Shown here piece after piece: positions 19,745-29,421 of a stretch of DNA of 64,000 bases. The notes beneath the pieces are model-generated. The model was not told the origin of the DNA and ran no database searches. It saw only the letters and a program-made list of their open reading frames with translations. Position numbers and translations under genes: made by a program. Within the stretch, counting starts at the first letter, position 1. Each line of letters opens with the position of its first letter. The DNA lies in contig NZ_JACDUT010000001.1 of the NCBI RefSeq assembly GCF_013761245.1, forward strand, positions 558,001 through 622,000, given 5' to 3'. This stretch comes from Thermaerobacillus caldiproteolyticus (GTDB lineage Bacteria; Bacillota; Bacilli; Bacillales; Anoxybacillaceae).

Positions 19745-20842
19745 TTAGTCGACTTTTTCTAAACGTGGGTTCGGGCGATATCTTCGTCCTGCTTTCGCTT
19801 GATGTTTTCCGTTCAATAAAACATTGTCACCCGTAAACCCAATATTAATCTTCAACAGGCTGCTGCCGACACCATACATATCAACCGGCACTCCTTGTTT
19901 TTCAAACTCGATGATCCGTTGTTCGTTAAACCCGCCGCTTACCATAATTTTTACGTGATGAAAGCCTTCGCGGTCAAGGGCTTCACGCAGCGCGAAAATT
20001 AATGGCGGATTGACACCGCGCGGGTCAAATGTACCAAGTACTTCCGGATGACGAATAAAATATTGGTCAATCATTGTTCGCGATGTATCGACACGGACGC
20101 CTTTTAATTTATCTCCAAATTCCCGTGCCACGCGAAGCGCATCGGTAATACAGTCATTGTTGTAATCGACAAGCACAATTAAATCGTCTTCTGGGTATTT
20201 TGCATGGTACGCTTTTGCTGCAGCAACAACGTCACCATCAAACAATTGGATTAATGCATGCGGCATCGTTCCCATTCCTTGCTTGCCCCACCATTCATTC
20301 ATCGCGTGAGTCGCCTGCGCCGTAGAGCCGCCAATAAAAGCAGCATAGCCATCTCCAGCCTGCTGAGTGTAATGATCATCGCGATCGCCCATGAAAATAA
20401 TCGGCTTTTGTACACCCGATAATGCCGCGGCTTTTACAACGTTATAGACGTTTGTCGCCACCGATGTTCGCCGCGCTAAAATGCCGTCAATAATTCCCTC
20501 TAAGTAGCCGAAGTTTTGGTACGGCCCCGTAATCGTCAGCACCGTTTCAAACGGGCTGATTTTATCACCGTCTTTCAACGAGTAAATTTCCAATTTTTCC
20601 GGCTCATCAGCAAATGTTTTCACGAGCGCAATAACTTCATCTGTTCCGCATAATACGGCATGTTCTTTTTGGAAAAACTGCATCGTTACAATGTTATTCG
20701 GGCAAAATTCACGTACAATTTCACGCGTTTTTAAAAAGTAAACAGCGGAAAACCAGCCATCACGTATCCGCTCATCGAATTTAAATGTTTTATTCGTTAA
20801 TCGCTTAATTTTTCCTTGCAATTTTAACTCGATTTCTTTCAT
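19745..20842 (-). CDS. Nicotinate phosphoribosyltransferase family protein
   Basis: A 365-residue member of the NAPRTase/quinolinate PRTase superfamily, which joins nicotinate and PRPP for NAD salvage. Visible blocks: GDKISPFETVLTITGPY, GILARRTSVATNVYNVV, FMGDRDDHYTQQAGDGYAAF, GTMPHALIQLFDGDVV, VRVDTSRTM and VSGGFNEQRIIEFEKQGVPV with the phosphate-binding Gly turn. ATG 20842 was chosen over longer frames because GAGGGA sits 7 bases upstream and MKEIELKLQGK is the natural N-terminus. It lies 50 bases after sftA on the same strand. Bacilli usually have a second NAPRTase (pncB), so the exact substrate is uncertain. Confidence 0.85.
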   Translation of the reverse strand: MKEIELKLQGKIKRLTNKTFKFDERIRDGWFSAVYFLKTREIVREFCPNNIVTMQFFQKEHAVLCGTDEVIALVKTFADEPEKLEIYSLKDGDKISPFETVLTITGPYQNFGYLEGIIDGILARRTSVATNVYNVVKAAALSGVQKPIIFMGDRDDHYTQQAGDGYAAFIGGSTAQATHAMNEWWGKQGMGTMPHALIQLFDGDVVAAAKAYHAKYPEDDLIVLVDYNNDCITDALRVAREFGDKLKGVRVDTSRTMIDQYFIRHPEVLGTFDPRGVNPPLIFALREALDREGFHHVKIMVSGGFNEQRIIEFEKQGVPVDMYGVGSSLLKINIGFTGDNVLLNGKHQAKAGRRYRPNPRLEKVD

Positions 20843-20892
20843 TGTCGCTCCCTCGCCTAGGTCTGAATGTGATTTCTTTACCATCTTTTCTA

Positions 20893-23133
20893 TCATATCA
20901 TACTATTTTCCTGCAAATTCGCCAATTCCTCTTCCGTAATGAGCACATCACGCGGCTTGCTTCCACGCGCTTCGGAAATAATTCCTTGCTCTTCCATCAT
21001 CTCAATCAATCGAGCGGCACGATTGTACCCGATACGAAAGCGGCGCTGCAAACTCGAAGTCGAAGCTCCTCCTTGTTGAACGACAAATTCGCACGCCTCA
21101 TAAAACAGTTCATCTCCTTCAGCTGACACCGTGCTTTGTTTCAAAAAATCTTCTTGTTCGAATAAGTAAGAAGGAGACATTTGCGCTTTCACATGGGCGA
21201 CAACGCGTTCAATTTCTTCATCAGATACAAAATTTCCTTGCACGCGCACCGTTTTCGATGTTCCGTTTTCCAAGAACAGCATGTCACCACGCCCTAATAA
21301 TTTTTCCGCTCCGTTTGTATCGATGATCGTCCGCGAATCAATTTGCGATGAAACAGAAAATGCGATTCTTGTTGGAATGTTCGCTTTAATTAGTCCGGTA
21401 ATGACATCGACGGATGGACGCTGTGTCGCAACGATTAAATGAATACCGCACGCTCTCGCCTTTTGCGCGATACGACAAATTGCTTCCTCTACATCCCCCG
21501 GGGCTACCATCATTAAATCTGCCAACTCATCAATGATAATGACGATATACGGCAAATGGTGCTCTGGAGTTTGTTCTTTTTTAACAAGTTCATTGTATTT
21601 TTGAATGTCTCTTACCCCAGCATGAGCGAATAGCTCATAGCGGCGCTCCATCTCTTCGACTGCCCATTTTAACGCTCCTGTCGCCGCCTTGACATCGGTA
21701 ATGACAGGGCTGACAAGATGCGGAATATGGTTATAAGGAGCAAGCTCGACCATTTTCGGGTCAATTAATAATAATTTTACTTCATGTGGAGCGGCTTTAT
21801 AAAGCAAGCTAACGAGCATAGCATTAATGCAGACGCTTTTTCCTGAGCCAGTCGCCCCGGCGATTAATCCGTGAGGCATTTTCTTTAAATCGGTCACGAC
21901 CGGCGCTCCCGATATATCCAGCCCAAGCGCTACCGTTAACGGAGAGGCGCTTGTCCGAAACGTTTCACTTTGTAAAATTTCGCGAATGAACACAGGGCGG
22001 CTTTGTACATTCGGTACTTCAATCCCAATTGTGCTTTTTCCGGGAATCGGTGCCTCAATGCGAATATCCTTCGCCGCTAGACTGAGCTTAATATCATCAG
22101 CTAAACTCGTAATTTTATTGACTTTTACACCCGGAGCCGGCTGTACCTCAAACCGTGTCACCGTCGGACCTTGGGTCAAATGTACGACTTTCGCGCCGAT
22201 ATTGAAACTTTGGAACGTCTTGTCTAATCGCTCACGCTGCTCGTTAAGCCATTGTTCATCATGCCCCTTTTTTTCCAATGGCGGTTGCAATAAAGAAAGC
22301 GGCGGAAAGTGATAACTGTTTGTCGTTTCTTCTTTTTTCTTTGCTTCTTCCCACTTTTTCCGATCTTGTTTTAACATGATGACATTATAAGGAATACGGG
22401 AGCGAACGGATTTGACAGGAGCAGATTCCTCGGTTGTTCGAAGCGGCTCGTCCTTGTTTTCGGAAACAGATTCTGCCGTTTCTTCTTTATGCTCCTCGCT
22501 CGCTTCGACTTCAGAAAACGCGCTCTTTTCGCTTTCTTCTCTCAATTGCTCATTCGTTTCTTGTGTAACATGTTCATCGATACTTTTGTCGATTTGCGAT
22601 TTCGTTTCTTCTCCTGTTGCAAGTTGGTCAACAGCTTCAAGTGTCTCTAATTCGTTGTCATCTTGTTTAAGAAGTTGGGGCTCGCTTCGTTCATCGTCTA
22701 TTCCTTTATGTTCAATCGTTGTCGGCAATAGCTCAAACTCAATTGTTTCGCTTGTCTTCGTTGGTTTTTTATATCCATAAATCGGCGATGGAACTTCTGA
22801 AGGGCGAAATCGTCGTTTTTCCGTTTCCCCCGTTGATTCCCTATGGCGTTCTCTGCTCTCACCAACCGCTCGCTGCCTTTCACGAATAAGACGGTGAGAA
22901 TGTTCCCCCCTCTTTTCCATTTCCGACAAAGCCGAGCTGTTCGGCCGGCGCACCGATGCCGGCTCATCAGGAATGAGCGGAAAACGAAAATTCCCTTTTG
23001 GGTATTGATAGGTGACTTTCACATCTAAATGTGATGAAGCAGGTTCAGCTTGCTTAACTTCTTCATAAGAAAATCGTTGTTCCTCTTCCTCTCCCTGTAA
23101 TAAATAGCGAACCAATCGCCTCAACCATTTCAT
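20893..23133 (-). CDS. sftA: Soluble FtsK/SpoIIIE-type DNA translocase SftA
   Basis: ATP-driven DNA pump that clears chromosomal DNA from the closing septum. 746 residues from ATG 23133. There are no transmembrane segments, unlike SpoIIIE, which fits SftA (YtpS). The first ~300 residues are low-complexity, Glu/Ser-rich linker. Then come the alpha/beta FtsK motor ([21 protein letters not shown]), Walker [16 protein letters not shown], Walker [13 protein letters not shown] and the winged-helix gamma domain at the end ([27 protein letters not shown]). The start was set at [12 protein letters not shown] because the upstream frame runs through the ytpR terminator. Confidence 0.93.
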   Translation of the reverse strand: MKWLRRLVRYLLQGEEEEQRFSYEEVKQAEPASSHLDVKVTYQYPKGNFRFPLIPDEPASVRRPNSSALSEMEKRGEHSHRLIRERQRAVGESRERHRESTGETEKRRFRPSEVPSPIYGYKKPTKTSETIEFELLPTTIEHKGIDDERSEPQLLKQDDNELETLEAVDQLATGEETKSQIDKSIDEHVTQETNEQLREESEKSAFSEVEASEEHKEETAESVSENKDEPLRTTEESAPVKSVRSRIPYNVIMLKQDRKKWEEAKKKEETTNSYHFPPLSLLQPPLEKKGHDEQWLNEQRERLDKTFQSFNIGAKVVHLTQGPTVTRFEVQPAPGVKVNKITSLADDIKLSLAAKDIRIEAPIPGKSTIGIEVPNVQSRPVFIREILQSETFRTSASPLTVALGLDISGAPVVTDLKKMPHGLIAGATGSGKSVCINAMLVSLLYKAAPHEVKLLLIDPKMVELAPYNHIPHLVSPVITDVKAATGALKWAVEEMERRYELFAHAGVRDIQKYNELVKKEQTPEHHLPYIVIIIDELADLMMVAPGDVEEAICRIAQKARACGIHLIVATQRPSVDVITGLIKANIPTRIAFSVSSQIDSRTIIDTNGAEKLLGRGDMLFLENGTSKTVRVQGNFVSDEEIERVVAHVKAQMSPSYLFEQEDFLKQSTVSAEGDELFYEACEFVVQQGGASTSSLQRRFRIGYNRAARLIEMMEEQGIISEARGSKPRDVLITEEELANLQENSMI

Positions 23134-23183
23134 AGTAAAATCACTCTTTCTCTCCTCTTTTCCACTTAATTTTATCAGTTCCG

Positions 23184-23215
23184 GAAAAAAAGTCACTAGA
23201 TTGTGCTCTAGTGAC
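23184..23215 (-). terminator. ytpR terminator
   Basis: GTCACTAGA (23192-23200) pairs with TCTAGTGAC (23207-23215) and the minus strand continues with TTTTTTT (23190-23184). It separates ytpR from sftA. Confidence 0.88.
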
Positions 23216-23228
23216 CGTCGCAAACATT

Positions 23229-23834
23229 TTATCGGGTAAATGGTTGCCCGACTTCATACTCATCCGATAACACAAGAATCCCTTTTTCTTGCGGTGCGTT
23301 TGGCAAATCGAGCTCTCGCGCCGAACAAATCATTCCGTAGGAAGGAACACCGCGCAATTCCGCTTCTTGAATAACAAGACCGCTCGGCATCACCGCTCCA
23401 ACTTTCGCAACAACTACTTTTTGTCCCGCTTCGACATTTGGAGCACCGCACACAATTTGTAACACTTCCGTTCCAACATCGACTTGGCATACGCTGAGCT
23501 TATCGGCGTTCGGATGTTTTTGTTTTTCCTTTACATAGCCGACGACAAACTTTGGTGAAAAGTCGGCTTCGATTTTTTCGTTCCAACCGTTTTTCTGTAA
23601 AATATCGTTAATCACAGAAACAAGTTCCTCGTTGAGTTCTACAGTACCGTTTCCTGTGAACGCATAGTAATCTGAAGCGTTAAAAATGTTATATCCTACT
23701 GTTTCTCCAGTCGCTTCATCGAAAATGCGAGCCACATCTCCTTTTTTCTCAAACGCACGGCTTTCTGAATTAATTGGTTTCAACGAAATGAGCAGTACAT
23801 CGCCAATTCCCTCTTGATTGTAAAATACGTTCAT
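23229..23834 (-). CDS. ytpR: tRNA-binding (EMAP/PheT-like) domain protein YtpR
   Basis: A 201-residue cytoplasmic protein with an N-terminal DUF4479-like part and a C-terminal OB-fold tRNA-binding domain of the PheT-N/EMAPII type ([50 protein letters not shown]). The exact role is unknown; the domain suggests tRNA or peptide binding. AGGAAGGG precedes the start. It is in the conserved ytpP-ytpQ-ytpR order of bacilli. Confidence 0.9.
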   Translation of the reverse strand: MNVFYNQEGIGDVLLISLKPINSESRAFEKKGDVARIFDEATGETVGYNIFNASDYYAFTGNGTVELNEELVSVINDILQKNGWNEKIEADFSPKFVVGYVKEKQKHPNADKLSVCQVDVGTEVLQIVCGAPNVEAGQKVVVAKVGAVMPSGLVIQEAELRGVPSYGMICSARELDLPNAPQEKGILVLSDEYEVGQPFTR

Positions 23835-23997
23835 CGTTTCCCTTCCTTTCTAAAAAAGTATGTGCAGAAACCATCTCAATTGTTCATTTTTGTCATGACC
23901 GTAGAAAGCTGAACGAAGTGATTATTTCTTTATATTCAGCAGTCAAATCTTTAAAATTGCCTAACATTTCAGATGAAAAAGCACGTCTTCGCTTTTC

Positions 23998-24804
23998 TCA
24001 TTGTTTGCGATAATTTTTCCCTAATATAAAAATCGGTTCAAGTTCACCGTTTTCGTACAAAAACGATAGCGCCGTAATCGGCACACGACCGCTTGCGAAA
24101 AAGCTCATTGTCATCTGGGCAAGCACATCATAACCCACTTCGTTTTGAATATCAGCGATGATAAGGACATCTTGATGCGGCACAGCAAGCGCCATTGTTC
24201 CTTTGATGTTTTTTGCAAATTTCGCTAAAAACGGCTCATTTAAAATGCGGCTGGCGTCATAGCCATCATTCGTGTTGACAAAATAAAAGGTATTTCCAGC
24301 CACCGTATCTTCTTTTACCTTGACCTCTAAAGAACGGACATTAAAGCGGGCGATTTCCTTAATTCGTTCCACGTCCCAATGTTCCTGTTCCACTAATTTT
24401 TCGTCAATCAATCGGTACGTATTGCCCAAGTCAAGCGCATAGTAAATGCGGGTCTCCGCGGTATGTTCATCATAAATAAGCGGAATTCCGTCGCTTGTTT
24501 TGGTCGGAAACGATGTCGAGCGAATGACGGGATAAATATCTTTTTCTTTGCCTGACAACGTATGGTGCTCATGCATCGTATGTAGCGCTTGCTCGATGTA
24601 ATATACAATTTCGTTAATCGCCTCGTCTTTTTGTTCTTCCCATTTTGCAATAATACCAGGAAGAGAGATTGTAACACCTTTTTTCGTTTCTTTATTCTCA
24701 ATGCGGAGCGTGTCTTTTTTACTGTCAAAACGAAACGCCCAGTCGTCGCGAGCAAGTTTTTTTTTAATTTCTTCATACATTCGTTTGCTGTTCATTTTCA
24801 TCAT
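23998..24804 (-). CDS. ytpQ: DUF1444 family protein YtpQ
   Basis: A 268-residue cytoplasmic protein of the DUF1444/YtpQ family, function unknown. Conserved stretches include [50 protein letters not shown] and [13 protein letters not shown]. Two ATGs (24804, 24801) and a third at 24795 are possible; GGAG and AGGG elements precede them. It lies between ytpP and ytpR on the same strand, about 80 bases after ytpP and 160 before ytpR. Confidence 0.88.
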   Translation of the reverse strand: MMKMNSKRMYEEIKKKLARDDWAFRFDSKKDTLRIENKETKKGVTISLPGIIAKWEEQKDEAINEIVYYIEQALHTMHEHHTLSGKEKDIYPVIRSTSFPTKTSDGIPLIYDEHTAETRIYYALDLGNTYRLIDEKLVEQEHWDVERIKEIARFNVRSLEVKVKEDTVAGNTFYFVNTNDGYDASRILNEPFLAKFAKNIKGTMALAVPHQDVLIIADIQNEVGYDVLAQMTMSFFASGRVPITALSFLYENGELEPIFILGKNYRKQ

Positions 24805-24883
24805 TGTTCCCTACTTTCTCCGACATCCTTCGCGACCGCTGTCCAAATGTGCTGTCTTGAATCAAATCACGCCACTTCTTCAT

Positions 24884-25204
24884 TTATGAACGGCCTAATC
24901 CGCGAATAAATTGCTCCACTTCTTCTTTCGTCTTCCGATCTTTGCTGACAAAGCGGCCAAGTTCTTTGCCGTTTTCATAAGCAACAAAACTTGGAATGCC
25001 AAAAATGTTTTCTTCTTGACAAACCTCTAGCAACTTATCGCGGTCAACGTAATAAAATTCGTAATCAGAAAATGCTTGTTCAATTTCCGGCAAAAATGGT
25101 TGAATAAACCGGCAATCCGGGCACCAATCAGCCGAAAAAACGAAAATCGCTTTCTTTGTATCTTTCACTTCTTTATATTGTACAGCGGTTTCGATCGTTT
25201 TCAT
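24884..25204 (-). CDS. ytpP: Thioredoxin-like protein YtpP
   Basis: A 106-residue thioredoxin-fold protein with active-site motif FSADWCPDCRFIQPFLPEI (CPDC, about residues 28-31), cis-Pro segment GIPSFVAY and normal length. Likely a cytoplasmic thiol-disulfide oxidoreductase. ATG 25204 has AAAGGAGA at ideal distance; the longer frame would run into the DUF84 gene. Only 23 bases separate it from that upstream gene, so they are probably co-transcribed. Confidence 0.92.
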   Translation of the reverse strand: MKTIETAVQYKEVKDTKKAIFVFSADWCPDCRFIQPFLPEIEQAFSDYEFYYVDRDKLLEVCQEENIFGIPSFVAYENGKELGRFVSKDRKTKEEVEQFIRGLGRS

Positions 25205-25227
25205 GCGCCTATCTCCTTTCTTTCTTA

Positions 25228-25758
25228 TCATAACGTGAATTGTCCGTTTTGACAAAAAAATTCGTATTGACCAGCTAACAGCTTCGTGATATGGATGAAC
25301 ATGTCTGTGCGATCGACGTAACCATTTGTAAAAATACCGATCGCTCCTTCTTTTTGGCGAATGTTTCTTTTTCCTGTATATTCATCCATCACATCACCAA
25401 GCTCTCTGCCGCTCATGACTTCTGCAGCCACTTCAGATGGTAACGGAATGCGCGCACCGCCAGCGGAAATAACAGCACCGTTTCGATCGACAAGCGCTCC
25501 CCAATTGCACAACCACAATCCGTCCTTCGTTTCAGTAACACCGCCTTCAAGCCCAATGCCTATGTCTGCCTGTTCTTTCGCTAACGCATTTTTCGCTCTG
25601 TTGATTGCTCCTAGGCGCGTTTCTTCATCGGAAAACGGTTGCGACGCGACATCAGAAGATACAGATATCGGCATGAATACATAGCATTCATGGGAAAACA
25701 CCGCTTTTACTGCCGCGACTTTTGCCGGGTTCGTTGTACCAATCGCGATTTTTTTCAT
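25228..25758 (-). CDS. DUF84 / YjjX-like inosine/xanthosine triphosphatase
   Basis: A 176-residue NTPase of the YjjX (ITPase-like) family that hydrolyses non-canonical purine NTPs such as ITP and XTP to keep them out of nucleic acids. Family landmarks: N-terminal IAIGTTNPAKVAAVKAVF, PFSDEETRLGAINRAKNAL, GIGLEGGVTETKDGLWL, and LGDVMDEYTGKRNIRQKEGAIG. GGAGTGA precedes ATG 25758. It lies between ytoP and ytpP, and a terminator separates it from ytoP. Confidence 0.85.
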   Translation of the reverse strand: MKKIAIGTTNPAKVAAVKAVFSHECYVFMPISVSSDVASQPFSDEETRLGAINRAKNALAKEQADIGIGLEGGVTETKDGLWLCNWGALVDRNGAVISAGGARIPLPSEVAAEVMSGRELGDVMDEYTGKRNIRQKEGAIGIFTNGYVDRTDMFIHITKLLAGQYEFFCQNGQFTL

Positions 25759-25780
25759 CGCTTGTCACTCCTTTTCACGG

Positions 25781-25814
25781 AAAAAGAGAAGCCTTGTTGT
25801 GGGCAAGACTTCTC
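25781..25814 (-). terminator. ytoP terminator
   Basis: GAGAAGCCTTG (25786-25796) pairs with CAAGACTTCTC (25804-25814) with one mismatch; minus-strand TTTTT follows (25785-25781). Confidence 0.8.
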
Positions 25815-25821
25815 CGTTTTC

Positions 25822-26898
25822 TTAACTATTTTGACGGATGGCTTCCACCGTTGCTTTGTCACATTTTTTCACAAGCTCGATTAACAATTGTTTCGCCGCT
25901 GCGTAATCATCGACGTGAATGATGGAAGCATGTGTATGAATATAACGTGAACAAATGCCGATGACTGCGGAAGGAACACCGCTGTTGGCAATATGTACTC
26001 GTCCGGCATCCGTACCGCCGCCCGGTGAAACAAAATATTGATATGGGATGTTATTCGTCTCCGCTGTATCTAATACAAACTCGCGCATGCCGCGGTGTGT
26101 CACCATTGAACGGTCGTAAATGCGGACAAGCGCTCCTTTACCAAGATGACCAAATTCTTTTTTGTCACCTGTCATATCGTTCGCCGGGCTGGCATCTAAC
26201 GCAAAAAAGATATCCGGCTGAATCATAGCGGCTGCTGTTTGCGCTCCTCGTAACCCTACTTCTTCCTGAACGGTCGCTCCTGAATATAACACGTTTGGCA
26301 ATGTCTCGTCTTTTAATTCTTTTAATAGCTCGATCGCCAATCCGCAGCCGTAACGATTGTCCCACGCTTTAGCAAGAATTTTTTTCGGATTTGCCATCGG
26401 CGTAAATGGGCAAATCGGCACAATTTGCTGCCCCGGCTTAATGCCCATTTTTTTCGCATCTTCCCGATCATCTGCACCAACATCAATGATCATATTTTTC
26501 ATTTCCATCGGCTTGTTCCGCTGTTCTTCTTGAAGCAAATGCGGCGGAACCGAGCCGATAACGCCGATGACAGGGCCATTGTCTGTAATAATTTGTACGC
26601 GCTGAGCGAGCAAGACTTGACTCCACCATCCACCGAGAGGTTGGAAACGAATCATGCCGTTATCGGTAATCGCCGTCACCATGAAGCCGACTTCGTCCAT
26701 ATGTCCCGCCACCATAACAGTCGGACCGCTTTCATCGCCGCGCTTCACACCAAAAATGCTGCCAAGCCGATCTTGTACAACTTCATCAGCATATTTTTCT
26801 AATTCTTTCCTCATAAAACGCCGCACCGCATGCTCATTGCCCGGCGCTCCCGGCAACTCGGTTAATGTTTTAAATAACTGAAGTGTTTCCTCATTCAT
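25822..26898 (-). CDS. ytoP: M42 family glutamyl/leucyl aminopeptidase YtoP
   Basis: A tetrahedral-type (TET) dinuclear metallo-aminopeptidase of about 358 residues acting on peptides in the cytoplasm. Metal and catalytic motifs seen: [14 protein letters not shown] (His/Asp), [13 protein letters not shown] (bridging Asp), [13 protein letters not shown] (catalytic Glu pair), [10 protein letters not shown] (Asp) and [15 protein letters not shown] with the later His ligand (YIHTHASI). ATG 26898 ([10 protein letters not shown]) was chosen by family alignment; AAAGGGG lies upstream. Monocistronic, divergent from ytzB. Confidence 0.92.
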   Translation of the reverse strand: MNEETLQLFKTLTELPGAPGNEHAVRRFMRKELEKYADEVVQDRLGSIFGVKRGDESGPTVMVAGHMDEVGFMVTAITDNGMIRFQPLGGWWSQVLLAQRVQIITDNGPVIGVIGSVPPHLLQEEQRNKPMEMKNMIIDVGADDREDAKKMGIKPGQQIVPICPFTPMANPKKILAKAWDNRYGCGLAIELLKELKDETLPNVLYSGATVQEEVGLRGAQTAAAMIQPDIFFALDASPANDMTGDKKEFGHLGKGALVRIYDRSMVTHRGMREFVLDTAETNNIPYQYFVSPGGGTDAGRVHIANSGVPSAVIGICSRYIHTHASIIHVDDYAAAKQLLIELVKKCDKATVEAIRQNS

Positions 26899-27025
26899 GT
26901 TCTCTAACCCCTTTTCCGTATCCATTTTTATTTTAACGAACGACTGAATTGTTTTCCACTTTTCTTACATTGTTTTGAAAAATGAGATATACTAAACGAT
27001 AGACTATAGTAGCGGAGGTTTAAAA

Positions 27026-27322
27026 ATGAGTTGGAAAAACTTTTTCGCTGGTGTTACGGTTGGTTTCGCTGCTGCGTACGTTGTCAAAACACTACTGAAT
27101 AAGCAAATGATTTCATCGGAAAAAGCACTATCATTAGCCAAAACGGCGTTTCAGCAATATGCCCCGATCAGCGGTTCGTGGATTCAAACAAAGCCGGAAC
27201 CATACAAAAAAAACAATATCGTTTATACCGTATATAAAGGCGGCGTTTGCCGCGGTGACGAACAACACGAGTTTCTCATCGACGCGTATACAGGAACAAT
27301 TATCGAAACGCGCCCAATCTGA
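27026..27322 (+). CDS. ytzB: Small PepSY-like protein YtzB
   Basis: A 98-residue protein with an N-terminal hydrophobic segment (FFAGVTVGFAAAYVVKTLL) that may be a membrane anchor or signal, then one PepSY-like unit (SEKALSLAKTAFQQY, HEFLIDAYTGTIIETRPI). PepSY units often inhibit peptidases, and the gene is divergent from the ytoP aminopeptidase, but no direct link is shown. GGAGG precedes ATG 27026. Matches B. subtilis ytzB by position. Confidence 0.85.
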   Translation: MSWKNFFAGVTVGFAAAYVVKTLLNKQMISSEKALSLAKTAFQQYAPISGSWIQTKPEPYKKNNIVYTVYKGGVCRGDEQHEFLIDAYTGTIIETRPI

Positions 27323-27340
27323 AAGCTAAATGATCCGTAT

Positions 27341-27373
27341 GGGCGCTCCTATTATAGAAGGCGCCCTGTTTTT
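27341..27373. terminator. Terminator between ytzB and ytnP
   Basis: GGGCGC (27341-27346) pairs with GCGCCC (27361-27366), followed on the plus strand by TGTTTTTAT. It lies between convergent genes. Confidence 0.75.
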
Positions 27374-27377
27374 ATTG

Positions 27378-28220
27378 CTAACGGTTTCGTTGAAGACTCG
27401 TTATGATTTCGCCGCTTTCGCCCCATTTTAATGCCCGATAATACGTGTCATGGTAAAAAGTAAACCATGCTTGTTGTTCAATCGCGTACGATATCCATTT
27501 TTGTTTTTCAAAAATGGATGTCATCGGGTAATCGTCATACGCCATTACCCATAAGATGTTTTGATGGGCGTGCGTCGGCAGCAAATCTGCCAAGTGGATG
27601 AGCGTTTCTCCTCCTGATTCAATGAGTACAAGCGAGTGCCCTTCGCTATGGCCGCCCGTATGAACCATTTTTATGCCGCTTGCGACTTCTATTTCCTTTT
27701 CAAATGTAACCACTTGATCGACGACCGCTTCCCAATTTTCTTTCCAATATGTATTGCGCGAGCGAATATTGGGCTGTCTCATTTCATTCCATTCGAGTTG
27801 AGATGTAACAATTTGTGCGCGCGGAAATGCGGAAACAAGCCGTTCCCCTTCCCATTTCGTCAAGCCGCATGCATGATCAAAATGCATATGAGTCATCAAT
27901 ACGATATCAATATCGTTCGTTGTTAAACCGAGTTGGCCGAGAGATTGCTCGATATTGGATTCCTCGGTAACCCCAAAGTTGCGCTTTTGCTTATCTGTCA
28001 ATTTCCCATTGCCAATTCCTGATTCAATTAATACGTTTTTTCCATCCACTTGCACAAGAAGCGGATCAGTACGCAATTCAATTTGATTATTGTCATTGCA
28101 CGGATATTTTTTCGACCAAAGCGGCTTCGGCACAACACCGAACATTGCGCCTCCGTCTAAATGCGTCACCCCTCCGTTTAACCATGTAATCGTCACATCT
28201 CCAATTTTTAATTGTTCCAC
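27378..28220 (-). CDS. ytnP: Metallo-beta-lactamase-fold hydrolase YtnP (AHL-lactonase-like)
   Basis: A 280-residue MBL-fold enzyme with the metal motif [11 protein letters not shown] (HxHxDH), a later His in [13 protein letters not shown] and the Asp in [13 protein letters not shown]. YtnP of B. subtilis is a lactonase reported to quench N-acyl-homoserine lactone signals and inhibit streptomycete development. The start is GTG 28220 with GAGGTG 7 bases upstream. It follows trmB on the same strand, separated by a terminator. Confidence 0.9.
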   Translation of the reverse strand: MEQLKIGDVTITWLNGGVTHLDGGAMFGVVPKPLWSKKYPCNDNNQIELRTDPLLVQVDGKNVLIESGIGNGKLTDKQKRNFGVTEESNIEQSLGQLGLTTNDIDIVLMTHMHFDHACGLTKWEGERLVSAFPRAQIVTSQLEWNEMRQPNIRSRNTYWKENWEAVVDQVVTFEKEIEVASGIKMVHTGGHSEGHSLVLIESGGETLIHLADLLPTHAHQNILWVMAYDDYPMTSIFEKQKWISYAIEQQAWFTFYHDTYYRALKWGESGEIITSLQRNR

Positions 28221-28265
28221 TTCCCATCACCTCATTATTTAGTGTACCATTCCACGAATGTTTCG

Positions 28266-28308
28266 AAAATAAAAATAGAGGCTGTCTCATCTATGGAGAG
28301 ACAGCCTC
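28266..28308 (-). terminator. trmB terminator
   Basis: GAGGCTGTCTC (28278-28288) and GAGACAGCCTC (28298-28308) form an 11-bp stem that overlaps the trmB stop. Minus-strand TATTTTTATTTT follows. Confidence 0.88.
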
Positions 28309-28968
28309 ATTGTTTTCACATCGTTTTTTAGACGGGTATTTCACTTCGCAGCGATAAATGCGATTCCCTTTGGCGGCAAATTTTTCTTCATACTCCGTCA
28401 TAATATTTCCAACAAAATCACTATGATGAAGGTCTAAACTAACATATGTTAACACTAATCCATATTGTGAGAAACTCACGAGCGAATATTCAAACAACCC
28501 TTGATTATCGGTTTTAAAGTGAATTTCCCCTTCATCGACTAATACTTGCTCATATAGCTCAAGGAATGCTTGATACGTTAAACGCCGCTTTTCATGCCGC
28601 TTCTTTGGCCACGGATCTGAGAAATTTAAATAAATGCGCTCTACTTCCCCTTGCGCAAAAAAATTCGGCAAATCTTTGGCGTTCACATTTAATAAACGCA
28701 AATTCGGCAATTCGTTTTCAATGAGCTTATCTAATGCCGAAACAATGACACTTTCGTACAGCTCAATTCCAATATAATTGATATGTGGATTTGCTTTTGC
28801 CATCCCAGTAATAAACTGGCCTTTTCCCGTTCCAATTTCTATATGAATAGGATGATTATTTCCAAATACTTCGTTCCATTTTCCCTTATATTGCTCTGGA
28901 TTTGGAATAACATAATTCGGGTAAGCGGCAATTTTATCTTTTGCCCAAGGTTTGTTACGTAAACGCAT
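28291..28968 (-). CDS. trmB: tRNA (guanine-N7)-methyltransferase
   Basis: SAM-dependent enzyme forming m7G46 in tRNA (225 residues). Motifs: [17 protein letters not shown] at the N-terminus, the SAM loop [30 protein letters not shown], and the catalytic/tRNA-binding [22 protein letters not shown] 28968 has GAGGTG 5 bases upstream; the longer frame lacks family homology. Stands between ytzH and ytnP as in B. subtilis. Confidence 0.95.
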   Translation of the reverse strand: MRLRNKPWAKDKIAAYPNYVIPNPEQYKGKWNEVFGNNHPIHIEIGTGKGQFITGMAKANPHINYIGIELYESVIVSALDKLIENELPNLRLLNVNAKDLPNFFAQGEVERIYLNFSDPWPKKRHEKRRLTYQAFLELYEQVLVDEGEIHFKTDNQGLFEYSLVSFSQYGLVLTYVSLDLHHSDFVGNIMTEYEEKFAAKGNRIYRCEVKYPSKKRCENNEAVSP

Positions 28969-29151
28969 ACAGACACCTCTGTTTCTTTGTTTGTCGTTGT
29001 CAACGATATCATGAATAGCGGCAAAAGCGCAAGATAGCAAAATAAAAAACAGCCGTATTCACGACTGCGAGAAAGTGGTATAAATTTTTCGTCACAAGCG
29101 CACATTAATCAATAAACACAGACCTTTTCACAAAAAGGATGGTGGTTGTGT

Positions 29152-29421
29152 ATGCCACTCAATCATAAGCATCAAATGGTGATATTAAAAGATATTTTAT
29201 CTAATCATCAAACCGATTGTTGCGGCACCGTTTCCGAATGTGAACAAATCGAACGCCTTGTCAGATCATTGTTGGGAAATGAACAAGTCGGTGCACATGT
29301 AAAAAGCGTTTTGCCGGACATTTATGCCTATGGACAAAACGGAAAATATAGCACTGACTTAGATTCCCATATTCTCTCTCACCAACAACAATTATCTGAA
29401 TGGGTCAATCAGCTTACGTAA
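29152..29421 (+). CDS. ytzH: YtzH-like small protein
   Basis: An 89-residue protein matching the YtzH family: NHKHQMVILKDILSNHQ, DCCGTVSECEQIERLVRSL and a helical C-terminus ending in SEWVNQLT. Function unknown. ATG 29152 follows AAGGATGGTGG. It is convergent with ytmP and their coding ends overlap by 8 bases; its terminator lies inside ytmP. Matches B. subtilis ytzH by position. Confidence 0.82.
   Translation: MPLNHKHQMVILKDILSNHQTDCCGTVSECEQIERLVRSLLGNEQVGAHVKSVLPDIYAYGQNGKYSTDLDSHILSHQQQLSEWVNQLT

Noticed and set aside
22412-22780. 122-codon Ser-rich plus-strand frame opposite sftA
   Set aside because: Low-complexity mirror of the Glu/Ser-rich SftA linker, not a gene.
24408-24776. 122-codon minus-strand frame inside ytpQ
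   Set aside because: Out-of-frame reading of ytpQ, Lys/Arg-rich and without homology.
26425-26802. 125-codon plus-strand frame opposite ytoP
   Set aside because: Shadow frame; ytoP has complete metal motifs on the other strand.
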